Assembly: GCF_011008845.1 (NCBI RefSeq)
Contig: NZ_JAAIWM010000015.1
Location: forward strand, 1 to 47,713
Length of the DNA: 47,713 nucleotides
Source of the DNA: Bacillus mesophilus
GTDB lineage: Bacteria; Bacillota; Bacilli; Bacillales; SA4
Direction of reading: 5' to 3'
The translations under genes were made by a program, and so were the position numbers. Below are positions 33,502-43,050 of the stretch, in pieces. Position 1 is the stretch's first letter. Every line of letters begins with the position of its first letter. The notes beneath the pieces were generated by a model that saw nothing but the letters and a program-made list of their open reading frames with translations, was not told the DNA's origin and did not search any database.

Positions 33502-34308
33502 TTATTTTCGGTAAGGAATATTTAATAATCCTGGTACTGTATCGAATTCTAGCCCTAGTTTTTTTAATTCGGGAATAATCTGGCGAAGGGATTTAATCGT
33601 ATTTGTTCGGTCTCCATCCCATTCAGCACCATCATGCATTAATATAATCGCTCCTGGATGAACATTACTGATCACATTATATGCGATTTGTTCTGGTGGG
33701 GCTTCCTGCCAATCTAAAGAATCAACTGACCAGCCTACTACGGAATAGTTCAGCTCTTTCAGTTTTTCTACCAATTCATTATATAGGAAACCATATGGTG
33801 CTCTAAATAATTTGGTCCTGTAACCAATTTGTTCTGCCAGAGCATCTTCTGTTTGCGAAACCTCTCTTTCTAAAGTAGCAAGATCCCCCTCTTTTACCAG
33901 ATTAGGGTGCCAGTATGTATGATTTCCAATAATATGACCCTCGTCAATAATACGCTTAACAAGGTCTGGATAAGCCTTTGCACGAGATCCCATTAAGAAA
34001 AAAGTAGCTTTTACATTATTCTCCTTAAGTACATCTAAAACCTGGGGTGTAAAGCGTGGATCTGGGCCATCATCGAACGTCAATGCCACCGTGTTAAGAT
34101 TTTGCGCCCCCCTTAACACAACTGTTTCTGGATAGCGCTGTTGAAGCACAATATTAGAAACTGGATTTCGAACTCGTTCTGTCTCTGCTCCTCCTTTTAA
34201 TGGAGGTAAATTATTATTAGGTTGTGCGTATATATAATGGGTATGAGGTGAAAAAAAACACATTATTACTGAAATCATAAACAGCCCTATAAAACTTTTT
34301 CGTTTCAT
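33502..34308 (-). CDS. Secreted polysaccharide deacetylase (NodB domain, CE4)
   Basis: 268 aa. A signal peptide with hydrophobic core (FIGLFMISVIMCFF) and a likely cut near AQP places it outside the membrane. The NodB domain has all CE4 motifs: TFDDGPDPR (base and metal Asp), HTYWHPN (metal histidines), RAPYG, WSVDSLDW, and ILMHDG. It would remove acetyl groups from peptidoglycan or another glycan, like the PdaA/YlxY group. ATG with AAGGAGATGAA. Monocistronic. Confidence 0.92.
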   Translation of the reverse strand: MKRKSFIGLFMISVIMCFFSPHTHYIYAQPNNNLPPLKGGAETERVRNPVSNIVLQQRYPETVVLRGAQNLNTVALTFDDGPDPRFTPQVLDVLKENNVKATFFLMGSRAKAYPDLVKRIIDEGHIIGNHTYWHPNLVKEGDLATLEREVSQTEDALAEQIGYRTKLFRAPYGFLYNELVEKLKELNYSVVGWSVDSLDWQEAPPEQIAYNVISNVHPGAIILMHDGAEWDGDRTNTIKSLRQIIPELKKLGLEFDTVPGLLNIPYRK

Positions 34309-34625
34309 CGATTCATCTCCTTATTCTTATATTTCAATGTTAGTTTTGATTAAAACATGTACTTTATTCCTATTAAGCGAACTCTTACATGTAAAAATTT
34401 AGAATAAGGCTTATATAATTCTTCGTTTGTTTTTTCTTCATGAAGCAAAAAAGGAACATTAAGACTATTTCAATGGATTTGGGCTATTTCACACTGACCA
34501 CAAGTTTAACGAGAGAATACAATTTAAGATTAAACTATATGAAAAATGACAAGCTCCATCAAAAAAATAATTGGAAGTTTTTGTATTGGGTAAACTAGTA
34601 TTAGGTTTAATTCTACATACTCGGG
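34309..34625. other. Intergenic gap with an imperfect palindrome
   Basis: AT-rich, no gene seen. An imperfect inverted repeat centred on TTCATGAA at about 34437-34444 has arms GTTTGTTTTTTC and GCAAAAAAGGAAC. Significance unclear. Confidence 0.4.
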
Positions 34626-34898
34626 GTGATTCTAATTCATATTCAGGGAAGTATTATTTCAGGTGATTTTGATGAAAATAGCAATCAGTTTTACATACAA
34701 CAGTTAAAGGGCTTTGAAACAGGTTCGGTATTGACTAAAGAACAATTCACGAAATTATATCTATATCTAAAGCAGCATGAAGATCAACCTGATGGTCAAG
34801 TGATTACTCTATATGATCAAATGCCAGTTCTGCTAACACAGCTTCAAATTAAGCAACTATTAAAAGATTTTGAGCAACTTCAAACAATGTATACCTAA
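34626..34898 (+). CDS. Small hypothetical protein
   Basis: Up to 90 aa from GTG 34626. The GGGGTGAT that contains this GTG could instead be the ribosome site for an ATT codon (34635) 6-7 nt on, so the true start is unsure. The protein has a beta-hairpin-like N-terminus (IHIQGSIISGDFDENSNQFY) and a helical, Gln/Leu-rich C-terminus (LLTQLQIKQLLKDFEQLQTM). No TM, no motif recognised. Codon use is like its neighbours. It is probably a genuine small Bacillus protein of unknown role. Confidence 0.55.
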   Translation: MILIHIQGSIISGDFDENSNQFYIQQLKGFETGSVLTKEQFTKLYLYLKQHEDQPDGQVITLYDQMPVLLTQLQIKQLLKDFEQLQTMYT

Positions 34899-35013
34899 TT
34901 ATTCGTTCATAAAATTGTCAAAATAAATCTTTCTTCTATGTGAGATATCTCACAGGAGGAATCAAGAAAAAAATTTACAATAACAATACAAACAAACATA
35001 GGAGTGATGTTAT

Positions 35014-35139
35014 ATGTTTATGGCGTATTTTATTGTAATTAGTATTTTCTCGATTGGAATTCTAGTCTCTAAAGCAATTATGGATGGAGTGATGGCCTCA
35101 GAAGAAAGAGAACTATCAGATTTAGAAAATAAAATGTAA
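35014..35139 (+). CDS. 41-aa single-pass membrane microprotein
   Basis: ATG with AGGAGTGATG upstream (spacing about 9) and a TAA stop. One N-terminal TM helix (FMAYFIVISIFSIGILVSKAI) is followed by an acidic/charged tail MASEEREL, then SDLENKM. A stem-loop terminator lies 30 bp downstream, so this is a complete transcription unit. Function unknown; small membrane proteins of this design often bind a larger membrane partner, but none is indicated. Confidence 0.65.
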   Translation: MFMAYFIVISIFSIGILVSKAIMDGVMASEERELSDLENKM

Positions 35140-35169
35140 AGAAGTTTTTTAACACTAATAATTCTTCAT

Positions 35170-35212
35170 AAACAGTTAGATGCTTACTCTTTTTGTATCT
35201 TAACTGTTTTTT
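35170..35212 (+). terminator. Terminator after the 41-aa gene
   Basis: AAACAGTTA-GAT / ATCTTAACTGTTT with one bulge, 15-nt loop, then a T-tract. Confidence 0.8.
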
Positions 35213-35345
35213 ATTTGTTTCAACCTTGACCTAACCTTCTAATGACTTAAACTTTTTCTAACAAAGTAAAAGATTTACAAACTGATATATAAATTCTTTA
35301 CATCCTCTGTTACTATAGTGATGTCTGGCTATAGGAGGGGAATAA

Positions 35346-36266
35346 ATGGAAAATAAGCTAGCATTTATAATGATTGCTGTAGGGGCATCCTTATGGGGCA
35401 TCATCGGTTTTTTTGTCACATATTTAAATGTTGTTGGATTTACACCAACACAAATAGTAGCAATTCGTGCTCTATCCGCTAGTTTTTTCCTAGTCCTTTA
35501 CGTACTTATTATGAACCGCTCTCTTTTTAAAATTAATGTTGCTGACAGTTCGTACTTTATTGGAACTGGTATCTTTAGTATTGTTCTATTTAATTGGTTT
35601 TTATTTAGTGCGATTGAGGAAACTTCCATTACTATAGCTTCTATTCTTTTATATACAGCACCAGCTTTTGTAACGATTTTATCAAGAATTCTCTTTAAAG
35701 AATTTTTGACACCTCGAAAGATGATTGCACTATTCATCACATTAGTTGGTTGTTCTTTTGTTATTGGAGTTTTCCCGAATAATGAGGAATCTATATCTTT
35801 ATATGGCTTCATTCTAGGTATTGGATCGGGATTTTTCTATGCATTGTACAGTATCTTTGGTAAATTTGCACTAAAGAAATACAACTCGTTAACTGTGACT
35901 GTTTATACCTTTTTGTTTGCCGCAATTGCCATAACCCCCTTTAGTGGGATATGGAGTGTTCTCTATTTATTTACAGACTTGAAGGTATGGATGTATGTGA
36001 TCGGTCTTGGATTTTTATCAACAGTTCTTCCCTATTTATTCTATACAAAAGGATTAAACACAGTTGAATCCAGTACTGCTTCAATTATTGCAACTATTGA
36101 ACCAGTCGTTGCATCACTTATAGGATTTTTATTATTTCGTGAACAGTTAGTTTTATGGCAATACATAGGAATAGTCTTCGTTATAACAGCTGTTATAGTC
36201 GTTCAAGAGAAACCTCGAAACACTAATAAGAATAAGAAAAATATAAAACAAGAGGTTACATCGTAA
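35346..36266 (+). CDS. DMT superfamily (EamA) transporter
   Basis: 306 aa, ten TM helices in two homologous EamA halves (about residues 5-137 and 150-288). Typical features are GASLWGIIGFF in TM1, TAPAFVTILSRILFKE closing half one, and SIIATIEPVVASLIGFLLFREQL at the end of half two. A lysine-rich tail ends the protein. Members export or import amino acids and other metabolites; substrate unknown. ATG after AGGAGGGGAATAA. Monocistronic with a strong terminator. Confidence 0.92.
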   Translation: MENKLAFIMIAVGASLWGIIGFFVTYLNVVGFTPTQIVAIRALSASFFLVLYVLIMNRSLFKINVADSSYFIGTGIFSIVLFNWFLFSAIEETSITIASILLYTAPAFVTILSRILFKEFLTPRKMIALFITLVGCSFVIGVFPNNEESISLYGFILGIGSGFFYALYSIFGKFALKKYNSLTVTVYTFLFAAIAITPFSGIWSVLYLFTDLKVWMYVIGLGFLSTVLPYLFYTKGLNTVESSTASIIATIEPVVASLIGFLLFREQLVLWQYIGIVFVITAVIVVQEKPRNTNKNKKNIKQEVTS

Positions 36267-36271
36267 ATATT

Positions 36272-36308
36272 AAAAAGGAAACTAGCATGGCTACTAGTTT
36301 CCTTTTTT
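36272..36308 (+). terminator. Terminator of the DMT transporter gene
   Basis: 14-bp stem AAAAAGGAAACTAG with its complement, ending in six T's. Confidence 0.92.
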
Positions 36309-36349
36309 GGGTCTTTTTAAAACTATATTATTGAATTTTTACTATTCCA

Positions 36350-36379
36350 AAAGTGCAAAGATTTAATCTCTGCACTTCT
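36350..36379 (-). terminator. Terminator of odhAB
   Basis: AAGTGCAGAGAT / ATCTTTGCACTT on the minus strand (one G-U), 2-nt A/T loop region, then TTTTGG; 6 nt past the odhB stop. Confidence 0.8.
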
Positions 36380-36385
36380 TAGACG

Positions 36386-37663
36386 TTAACCTTCTAATAA
36401 TAAATCTTCTGGATCCTCTAACAGTTGTTTCACTCGAACTAAAAATTGGACCGCTTCTTTTCCATCTATAATACGATGATCATAAGAAAGAGCGAGATGC
36501 ATCATTGGTCTGACCTCAACTGTATCATTTTCTTCATCAACCACAACTGGACGCTTTTGAATTTTATGCATACCTAGTATCCCAACCTGTGGCGTATTCA
36601 AGATTGGTGTCGAATTAAGTGAACCAAAGATTCCACCATTGGTAATGGTAAATGTCCCACCAGTTAAATCACCAAGACCTAATGAGTTCGTTCTAGCCTT
36701 TTCAGATAGTCTGCCAATTTCTCTTTCGATTCCGGCAAAACTTAATGAATCTGCATTCCGAACAACAGGTACAACTAATCCATCTTCTGTTGATACTGCA
36801 ATACCTATATCATAAAATTTCTTTAGAAGAATTTCGTTTCCTTGAATTTCTGCATTCACTAACGGAAACTCTTTCAATGCACCGATAACCGCCTTTGTAA
36901 AGAATGACATAAATCCAAGCTTTACATTATTCTTCTTGAGAAAAGCATCCTTTCGTCGATTTCTCAAGTCCAAAATGGCAGTCATATCTACTTCATTAAA
37001 GGTAGTTAGCATTGCGGCTGTTTGTTGAGCTTCAACTAAACGCTTCGCAATGGTCTGACGTCGTCTTGACATTTTGATACGTTCCACTCGTTCATCATCT
37101 TGCTTGGTAGCCATTGGTTTAGGAGTGGTTTTTGTTTCTTCGTTTTTGATTGAAGATTGATTCTTATATGCTTCTACATCATCTGTACGAATTCTACCAA
37201 GTGGATCCTGAAAAGGAATTTCGTTCAAATCAATTCCTAGTTCTCGTGCACGCTTTCGTGCTGCAGGAGAAGCAATCGGTTTTCTTTCTTTCCCTTTTGC
37301 TTCTTGACTAGCTTCAGGCTGTTGTTCGGTGTTCTGTTTAACTGGTTCTGTCTTTTCTTCTGATTTCAATTCCGTGGTCGCTTTTGTATCTTGTGTCTCA
37401 TTCGTATCGCTAGAAACAGCTGCAGTTCCCTTTTCATCCAATCTTGCTATAACTTGCCCTACCTCTACCGTATCACCAGGTTGAAAAAGAAATTCAGAGA
37501 TTACTCCGCTCTCTTCACTATTGATTTCTACGTTAACTTTATCTGTTTCAAGTTCGGCAATTGGTTCACCTTTTTCTATATAATCGCCTTCTTTTTTTAG
37601 CCATTCAGCAATTGTTCCTTCTGTTAGGGATTCGGCTAGTTCTGGTACTTTAATTTCCTTCAT
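36386..37663 (-). CDS. odhB: Dihydrolipoamide succinyltransferase, E2 of 2-oxoglutarate dehydrogenase
   Basis: 425 aa. Lipoyl domain 1-75 with the lipoylated Lys42 in [11 protein letters not shown]; a Glu/Lys/Thr-rich linker (about 80-125); the peripheral subunit-binding domain [19 protein letters not shown] (about 131-165); and a C-terminal catalytic acyltransferase domain with [14 protein letters not shown], carrying the catalytic His and Asp. It forms the core of the TCA-cycle complex that makes succinyl-CoA. The ATG overlaps the odhA stop (ATGA), with GGGGGAG upstream. The E3 (lpd) is not here, as in B. subtilis. Confidence 0.97.
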   Translation of the reverse strand: MKEIKVPELAESLTEGTIAEWLKKEGDYIEKGEPIAELETDKVNVEINSEESGVISEFLFQPGDTVEVGQVIARLDEKGTAAVSSDTNETQDTKATTELKSEEKTEPVKQNTEQQPEASQEAKGKERKPIASPAARKRARELGIDLNEIPFQDPLGRIRTDDVEAYKNQSSIKNEETKTTPKPMATKQDDERVERIKMSRRRQTIAKRLVEAQQTAAMLTTFNEVDMTAILDLRNRRKDAFLKKNNVKLGFMSFFTKAVIGALKEFPLVNAEIQGNEILLKKFYDIGIAVSTEDGLVVPVVRNADSLSFAGIEREIGRLSEKARTNSLGLGDLTGGTFTITNGGIFGSLNSTPILNTPQVGILGMHKIQKRPVVVDEENDTVEVRPMMHLALSYDHRIIDGKEAVQFLVRVKQLLEDPEDLLLEG

Positions 37664-40494
37664 TCCTTCTCTCCCCCTTCTGTTACATATAACGCATCCT
37701 CGATTATTCTTGCTTGTTCATGCTTATGGATCTGTGGCTCACCTGTTGATGGACTAGAACGTTTATGGCGGCCGACGTATGCTACTTTCACACCCTCTGG
37801 CACAAGATCTCTCACATACTCTTGCAACACAGGCCAAGGTCCCATATTTCTTGGTTCCTCTTGAACCCAGCACACTTCTTCTAAATTAGAAAAGCGTTTA
37901 AAAAGCTCTTTCACTTCTGATTTAGGAAATGGGTACAACTGTTCTACTCGTGCTATATGGAGGAGATTCTTTATTTCAGGATCTTTATTTTCAAGCTCAG
38001 TAGCTAAATCAATTGCAACTTTCCCGCTACAAAGCACTAATTTTTTGACTTTCTCAGGAGTTTCTCCTGTACCTGGCTGTTCAACTAGAAGATTAAATTT
38101 CCCATTGCTCAACTCAGTAGGAGACGAAGCTGTTAAACCATGACGTAGAAGACTTTTTGGAGTCATAATGATTAGTGGACGTGCTTCTTCTCCGTCAGTA
38201 ATAATCGCCTGTCTTCTTAGAATATGGAAATACTGTGCTGCACTTGTTAAATTAGCAACTGTCCAATTATTTTCAGCTGCAGACTGAAGGAATCTTTCCA
38301 TTCTCCCGCTTGAATGCTCTGGTCCTTGACCCTCATAGCCATGAGGTAAAAGCATAACAAGACTAGACTTTTGTCCCCACTTCGCCCGACCTGCTGCAAT
38401 AAACTGATCAATTATGGGTTGTGCTACATTTACAAAGTCACCAAATTGAGCTTCCCACAATACAAGTGCTTCCTGTGCCTGAACACTATAGCCATATTCA
38501 AATCCCAAAACTGCAGATTCCGACAATGGGCTGTTGAAAAGAGAAAACGATGCTCTTGCATCTGGTAAATGGTGCAACGGTAAATACCGATCATTATTTT
38601 TGAAATCGTGCAAAACTAGGTGACGATGAGCAAACGTACCTCTTTCACTATCCTGTCCTGTTAAGCGAACAGGCTTTCCATCATGAAGAATCGTTGCAAA
38701 TGCTAACGTCTCTGCAAGTGCCCAATCAACTCGGCCCCCATCATCAAATGCTTTCTCTCTACGCTTAAGGATTTTCTCAAGCTTAGGATACACATTAAAA
38801 TCTTTTGGCCAACTTAATAAGTTATGATTAATGTTTTTAAGCACATCAACCGATACAGTTGTGTCGACTACTGGAATCCCTTCTGCTACAGGCTTTGGAA
38901 TCGTCTTTTTCTCTTCTGCACTCTGTAAACTTAACTGATCAAAGATAGTCTGAAGCTTACTCATAACATCTTTCTCTTTCTGTTTACCTTCATCTTCTGT
39001 CAATAATTGTTTTGATACGAGTACATTCATGTACCTTTTTGCTACAGTTGGATGGTTTTTAATTTTTTCATAAAGTTGAGGTTGTGTAGTACCCGGGTCA
39101 TCCATCTCGTTATGTCCGAATCTACGGTACCCCACAAGGTCAATTAAAATGTCCTTGTTAAACTTTTTACGATATTCATAAGCAAATACCATCACAGCTA
39201 TACAGCTTTCTGGGTCATCTGCATTTACATGGAGTATAGGTATTTCAAATCCCTTAGCTAAGTCACTTGCATAAGTGGTGGAGCGTGAATCCTCCATATC
39301 CGTTGTGAAACCTAATTGGTTATTTGCAATGATATGGATGGTACCACCGGTCTCATAACCTTTAAGACGACTTAGGTTTAACGTTTCCGCAACAACACCT
39401 TCACCTGGAAAAGCTGCGTCACCGTGTACAAGTACACTAAATGCTTTTTGTTTATCAGGGTTTGGAAATCCCTTTTGATGTCGTTCCTGTTGTGCTGCAC
39501 GTGTCATTCCTTGCACGACTGGATTCACAAACTCTAGATGACTAGGATTATTTGCAAGATTAATTGTAATTGTTCGTTCTTCTCCCTGAACCTCTAGATT
39601 AGCACCTAGGTGATATTTGACATCCCCAGACCAACCATAGTTAATTCCACGTGAACCTTCTGATGGAACAAGCTCTTTATTCGGGGAATGATGGAATTCA
39701 GAAAAAATAAGTTCATATGGCTTGCCTAGTACGTGAGCTAAAACATTCAAGCGACCTCTATGGGCCATGCCAATAAAAATATTCTCTGTATGATCCTCAC
39801 AACCACTTTCAATGAGCTTATCAAGCATAGGGACAAGCATATCCAATCCTTCAATAGAAAAACGCTTTTGACCAACGAATGTTTGCTGAAGGAATTTTTC
39901 AAACCCCTCAACCTGAAGAAGACGATCAAGAAGTTTAATTCTTTCCTCTTTTGGGAAAGCAATTTTTATTTTTTCTTGCTCAATATACGAATCTAACCAC
40001 TTTCGCTCTGACTCGTCATGTATATGCTCAAATTCATACGCAATGCTTTGAGAATATACATTAGATAAATGTTCATACGCCTCTAACCCATTTCTAATAA
40101 AATGAGGCGCATCCTCCCAAACTAGGTCAGCTGGTATTCTTTCTAATTGCTCCCTAGTTAGGTTATAAGAATCTAATTCCTTGAAGCGTGAAGACTTTGA
40201 ACCCATTTCCTCAAGAGGATTTATAGTAGCAGCCAAGTGTCCAAAGCGACGCAGATTTCTTAAAAGCTTCATGGCCGACACAATTGATTTTAGGTCCTGA
40301 TTGCCAACAGTTTCTGCAACGGTCTCAACAGTAGTATCTTCTGATGGCGGTGGACCTAACTGTTCAAACAATGACCTCAATGTGTCATCTACTGAACTGG
40401 GATCCACTTGGTATTTCTCATATGCTTCGTATATATAGCCCATATTTGGACCATAAAATGACTCCCAAACTTTTTTTGTTCCATTATTATTCAT
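37660..40494 (-). CDS. odhA: 2-oxoglutarate dehydrogenase E1 component
   Basis: 944 aa, same length class as B. subtilis OdhA. An N-terminal E2-binding helix region ([20 protein letters not shown]) precedes the TPP-binding E1 domain with [39 protein letters not shown], and the pyrimidine-binding domain with [13 protein letters not shown] and [14 protein letters not shown]. It decarboxylates 2-oxoglutarate and passes succinyl to OdhB. ATG with GGGGGC upstream. First gene of the odhAB operon, overlapping odhB by 4 nt. The 240-bp leader is AT-rich; I see no clear regulatory box in it. Confidence 0.97.
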   Translation of the reverse strand: MNNNGTKKVWESFYGPNMGYIYEAYEKYQVDPSSVDDTLRSLFEQLGPPPSEDTTVETVAETVGNQDLKSIVSAMKLLRNLRRFGHLAATINPLEEMGSKSSRFKELDSYNLTREQLERIPADLVWEDAPHFIRNGLEAYEHLSNVYSQSIAYEFEHIHDESERKWLDSYIEQEKIKIAFPKEERIKLLDRLLQVEGFEKFLQQTFVGQKRFSIEGLDMLVPMLDKLIESGCEDHTENIFIGMAHRGRLNVLAHVLGKPYELIFSEFHHSPNKELVPSEGSRGINYGWSGDVKYHLGANLEVQGEERTITINLANNPSHLEFVNPVVQGMTRAAQQERHQKGFPNPDKQKAFSVLVHGDAAFPGEGVVAETLNLSRLKGYETGGTIHIIANNQLGFTTDMEDSRSTTYASDLAKGFEIPILHVNADDPESCIAVMVFAYEYRKKFNKDILIDLVGYRRFGHNEMDDPGTTQPQLYEKIKNHPTVAKRYMNVLVSKQLLTEDEGKQKEKDVMSKLQTIFDQLSLQSAEEKKTIPKPVAEGIPVVDTTVSVDVLKNINHNLLSWPKDFNVYPKLEKILKRREKAFDDGGRVDWALAETLAFATILHDGKPVRLTGQDSERGTFAHRHLVLHDFKNNDRYLPLHHLPDARASFSLFNSPLSESAVLGFEYGYSVQAQEALVLWEAQFGDFVNVAQPIIDQFIAAGRAKWGQKSSLVMLLPHGYEGQGPEHSSGRMERFLQSAAENNWTVANLTSAAQYFHILRRQAIITDGEEARPLIIMTPKSLLRHGLTASSPTELSNGKFNLLVEQPGTGETPEKVKKLVLCSGKVAIDLATELENKDPEIKNLLHIARVEQLYPFPKSEVKELFKRFSNLEEVCWVQEEPRNMGPWPVLQEYVRDLVPEGVKVAYVGRHKRSSPSTGEPQIHKHEQARIIEDALYVTEGGEKE

Positions 40495-40738
40495 CCTAAA
40501 GCCCCCATTCTGTCTTAGGGATCTAGTCCTAGATCAGTTGGATTTGTGTTTATTTATTACATACTTATCAAAAATATTCATCATTATGTAAGGTATTTAA
40601 ACGTCTACCATACTATACCCAATTTTGACCCATTTCTAACCCAATTTAAATTTAAAATAAAATCAAGATTAATCTAACACTTAGCTAATCAATAGTTAGC
40701 GAAGTGCTAGCACTCTCCAGATAGACATTTTATCGCAT

Positions 40739-40771
40739 TAACGCATTGGGGGCCTGGCCCCCAATGCGTTA
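40739..40771. repeat. Perfect 33-bp palindrome (GC-rich intergenic hairpin)
   Basis: Sixteen-base arms TAACGCATTGGGGGCC / GGCCCCCAATGCGTTA around a single T. It lies in the odhA leader side of the gap, just beyond the DJ-1 gene terminator. There is no T-run, so it is not a standard terminator. The GGGGGCC-T-GGCCCCC core resembles short palindromes of the GGGGGTC-GACCCCC type that I recall scattered in Bacillaceae intergenic regions. Confidence 0.7.
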
Positions 40772-40781
40772 CCATGTTAAA

Positions 40782-40811
40782 GAAAAAGAGCCTGAGAATC
40801 TTCTCAAGCTC
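40782..40811 (-). terminator. Terminator of the lrp/pfpI operon
   Basis: On the minus strand GAGCTTGAGAA / TTCTCAGGCTC with one G-U pair, loop GA, then TTTTTC; about 6 nt past the DJ-1/PfpI stop. Confidence 0.85.
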
Positions 40812-40816
40812 ATTGT

Positions 40817-41338
40817 CTATTTAGATAATACTTTTATAAACTCTCTCATGTAATCTGGTAAATCAGGTGGTCGGCGACTTGATATGATGTGGCCATCAAC
40901 TACAACAGGCTCATCTACCCATATAGCTCCCGCATTTTCCATATCGTCCTTGATACCCGGCGTACTTGTAACCGTTTTGCCTGATAAGATCCTTGCTGAA
41001 ATTAACACCCATCCTGCATGACAAATTTGTCCGATCGGTTTTTTCTGATCATCCATTGTCTTAACCATATTTAAGACCTCATCAAACCTTCTTAGTAAGT
41101 CCGGAGACCAGCCTCCAGGTACTAAAATTGCATCATAGTCATCTACATTAATTTCTTTAAAAGACAAATCAGAAGTAATCGGAACACCATACTTTCCTAT
41201 GTACTTTTCTCCTGCCTTTTCACCAACTATGTCTACAATGGCTCCTTCTTCTCTAAGTCTAAGTACTGGGTACCATAACTCCAAATCCTCAAAATCCGGA
41301 CTAACTAGTTGGATGATTCGTTTTGATTTAAGCTTCAT
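40817..41338 (-). CDS. DJ-1/PfpI family protein (type 1 glutamine amidotransferase-like)
   Basis: 173 aa from ATG 41338; a longer ATG at 41362 would absorb the GGAGG ribosome site that lies 10 nt before 41338. The nucleophile elbow GQICHAGWVLISA carries the reactive cysteine followed by His, as in PfpI/YraA/YfkM proteins, and the preceding acid is in PDFEDLELWYP. DDYDAILVPGGWSPDLLR is the family motif. Such proteins act as deglycases/chaperones or stress proteases. It lies 39 nt downstream of an Lrp-type regulator on the same strand, so regulator and protein form an operon. Confidence 0.92.
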   Translation of the reverse strand: MKLKSKRIIQLVSPDFEDLELWYPVLRLREEGAIVDIVGEKAGEKYIGKYGVPITSDLSFKEINVDDYDAILVPGGWSPDLLRRFDEVLNMVKTMDDQKKPIGQICHAGWVLISARILSGKTVTSTPGIKDDMENAGAIWVDEPVVVDGHIISSRRPPDLPDYMREFIKVLSK

Positions 41339-41377
41339 TGTTAGATAGCCTCCTTTTTTCATTATTATATAAGAGTA

Positions 41378-41824
41378 TCATTCCTTATCCTCAATCGGCA
41401 AAATGTACCGATAGGGAACTGGGGAAGCCAAGACTGTTGATGTATTGATTTGACCATACGGTATTAATCGATCAATCAATAATCTCATATTATTCATATT
41501 TGATACAGCAGCCTTGATTACATAGCTAACCTCACCTGTAACTCGATGACACTCAATGATTTCCTCTGTATTTATTGCCATTTGTTCAAACTCAGAGATT
41601 GATACCTTTAAACTTCCTACTAATATAATGAGGAGTATCTCCCGTCCAACACCTTGCAATGATACTCGAGTCGTAAATTCTTCAATCACATTATTTTCCT
41701 GTAAACGGTGTAATCTTTCTGTGATACTCGGCCTACTTAGTGCTAACTCAACTGATAAATCACTAATCGTCATGCGTGCATTTTTTTGTAAAAGCTCTAA
41801 AATTTTCAAATCAATCTTGTCCAT
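41378..41824 (-). CDS. Lrp/AsnC family transcriptional regulator
   Basis: 148 aa from ATG 41824 (AAAGAAGG 7 nt upstream; a TTG at 41842 has no site). N-terminal AsnC winged helix DKIDLKILELLQKNARMTIS, then LSRPSITERLHRLQ as recognition helix. A C-terminal RAM ligand-binding domain follows (IILVGSLKVSISEFEQM, ECHRVTGEVSYVIKA). The RAM domain usually binds an amino acid and drives octamer formation. It is co-directional with the DJ-1/PfpI gene and divergent (160 bp) from the YitT gene, which it may control. Confidence 0.92.
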   Translation of the reverse strand: MDKIDLKILELLQKNARMTISDLSVELALSRPSITERLHRLQENNVIEEFTTRVSLQGVGREILLIILVGSLKVSISEFEQMAINTEEIIECHRVTGEVSYVIKAAVSNMNNMRLLIDRLIPYGQINTSTVLASPVPYRYILPIEDKE

Positions 41825-41982
41825 GAAAACGCCTTCTTTCAAAATGAATACAGATTACGTTATTTCAATTCAATTTGTTTATAATCCACTCATAATACCT
41901 TCATTATACCATGTAAATATCTCCCTTTATCTTTTATATTTAATATAGGATAACTTTTACAGAATTTGAGGTGAAAACATAC

Positions 41983-42612
41983 ATGAAAAAGATTCTATTT
42001 ATTTTGCTAGGATGTTTAATCGTAACTTTCGGAATTATCGTCCTAAGACATTCTAATATTGTTACTGGTGGTACAGCTGGTTTATCACTAAGCGTAACCT
42101 ATTTAACAAATATTCCTTTTGCGATTACCTTCTTCCTTATTAATCTACCTTTCTATATTTTCTCTGTACTTCAAATGGGTTGGAGATTTACATTAACTAC
42201 AGCTGGTGCTGTTACTGTCCTTTCGCTTATGACTGCAGTGGATCAGTTTCTACCAAGCTTTTCAATTCCAATGTTAGTTGGTGCTGTCTTAGGTGGGTTA
42301 TTAATAGGACTAGGCTTATCATTAATATTTATGAACGGTGCTTCACTCGGGGGAGCCAATATACTAGCCTTATTCCTGCAAAAACGTTTTAATCTAAACC
42401 CAGGAACTATAAACTTTATCTTTGATCTTTTTGTGGTAGTCTCTAGTATTTATGTAATTGGATGGATTAAAGGATTGTGTTCCATTCTCTCCATTTTCGT
42501 AATTTCTAAGGTGATTAGCTATTTTAAAGAGGATATAAAAAGAAAAACTACTGCACCTGCTAAAAAGGAAAAGCAGGCAAGACCAAAGGTTCATGTTCCA
42601 CTTGCGGATTAA
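41983..42612 (+). CDS. YitT family (DUF161) membrane protein
   Basis: 209 aa from ATG 41983 with GAGGTG 9 nt upstream (a GTG at 41971 is part of that site). Five to six TM helices. Family features are IVTGGTAGLSLSVTYLTNIP in the first half and the repeated small-residue GGLLIGLGLSLIFMNGASLG, then GGANILALFLQKRF, in the second. This version lacks most of the usual C-terminal soluble DUF2179 domain and ends in a Lys-rich tail. The family may act as transporters; substrate unknown. Divergent from lrp. Confidence 0.85.
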   Translation: MKKILFILLGCLIVTFGIIVLRHSNIVTGGTAGLSLSVTYLTNIPFAITFFLINLPFYIFSVLQMGWRFTLTTAGAVTVLSLMTAVDQFLPSFSIPMLVGAVLGGLLIGLGLSLIFMNGASLGGANILALFLQKRFNLNPGTINFIFDLFVVVSSIYVIGWIKGLCSILSIFVISKVISYFKEDIKRKTTAPAKKEKQARPKVHVPLAD

Positions 42613-42625
42613 TTTTATTAGGTGA

Positions 42626-42652
42626 CACTGTTCGAATGAACAGTGTTTTTTC
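42626..42652 (+). terminator. Terminator of the YitT-family gene
   Basis: CACTGTTC / GAACAGTG, loop GAAT, then TTTTTTC. Confidence 0.9.
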
Positions 42653-42726
42653 TTACTTGTGAGGCTCACTTTGTTTTGCTAGACTTGTCTTATATTATTT
42701 TATATTAATAAAAGGAGCGAACACAT

Positions 42727-43023
42727 ATGTCTAACAAAGAGCTAGAACAACACATCATCCACAATTACCAACAAGACGAAAAAATGATGATTCTTGTGTT
42801 TGCTCAGTGGTGCGTGAACAATGATTTAGATCCAGAAACTCTGTACCTGAAAGCATATCCGAAACAGGCGACTAATCCTTTCCTGAAAGAAGCGATTGAG
42901 CTAACTGTAGATAAAAGTGAAGCTGGGGAAATTGCTGACCAAACATTATTAGGTGTATTATCATTGTTTGGAAACGATGACCTTGCTTTTATTGTTACAG
43001 AAGAAATTGCAAAAAGAAGCTAA
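42727..43023 (+). CDS. Conserved small hypothetical protein
   Basis: 98 aa. ATG with AAAAGGAGCGAACACAT upstream and a bidirectional terminator at its end, so it is a well-formed gene. All-helical, acidic, soluble: MSNKELEQHIIHNYQQDEKM, FAQWCVNNDLDPETLYLKAY, LLGVLSLFGNDDLAFIVTEE. No catalytic motif, no TM. I recognise it only as a Bacillus-type hypothetical and assign no function. Confidence 0.75.
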   Translation: MSNKELEQHIIHNYQQDEKMMILVFAQWCVNNDLDPETLYLKAYPKQATNPFLKEAIELTVDKSEAGEIADQTLLGVLSLFGNDDLAFIVTEEIAKRS

Positions 43024-43050
43024 GCCCACAAGAGGTTTAGCTTCTTTTTA
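43011..43050. terminator. Bidirectional terminator between convergent genes
   Basis: AAAAAGAAGCTAA / TTAGCTTCTTTTT, overlapping the ends of both the 98-aa gene (plus) and the 12-TM gene (minus). Confidence 0.88.

Noticed and set aside
42394..42669. Open frame antisense to the YitT-family gene
   Set aside because: Overlaps a well-supported gene and its terminator; no ribosome site.
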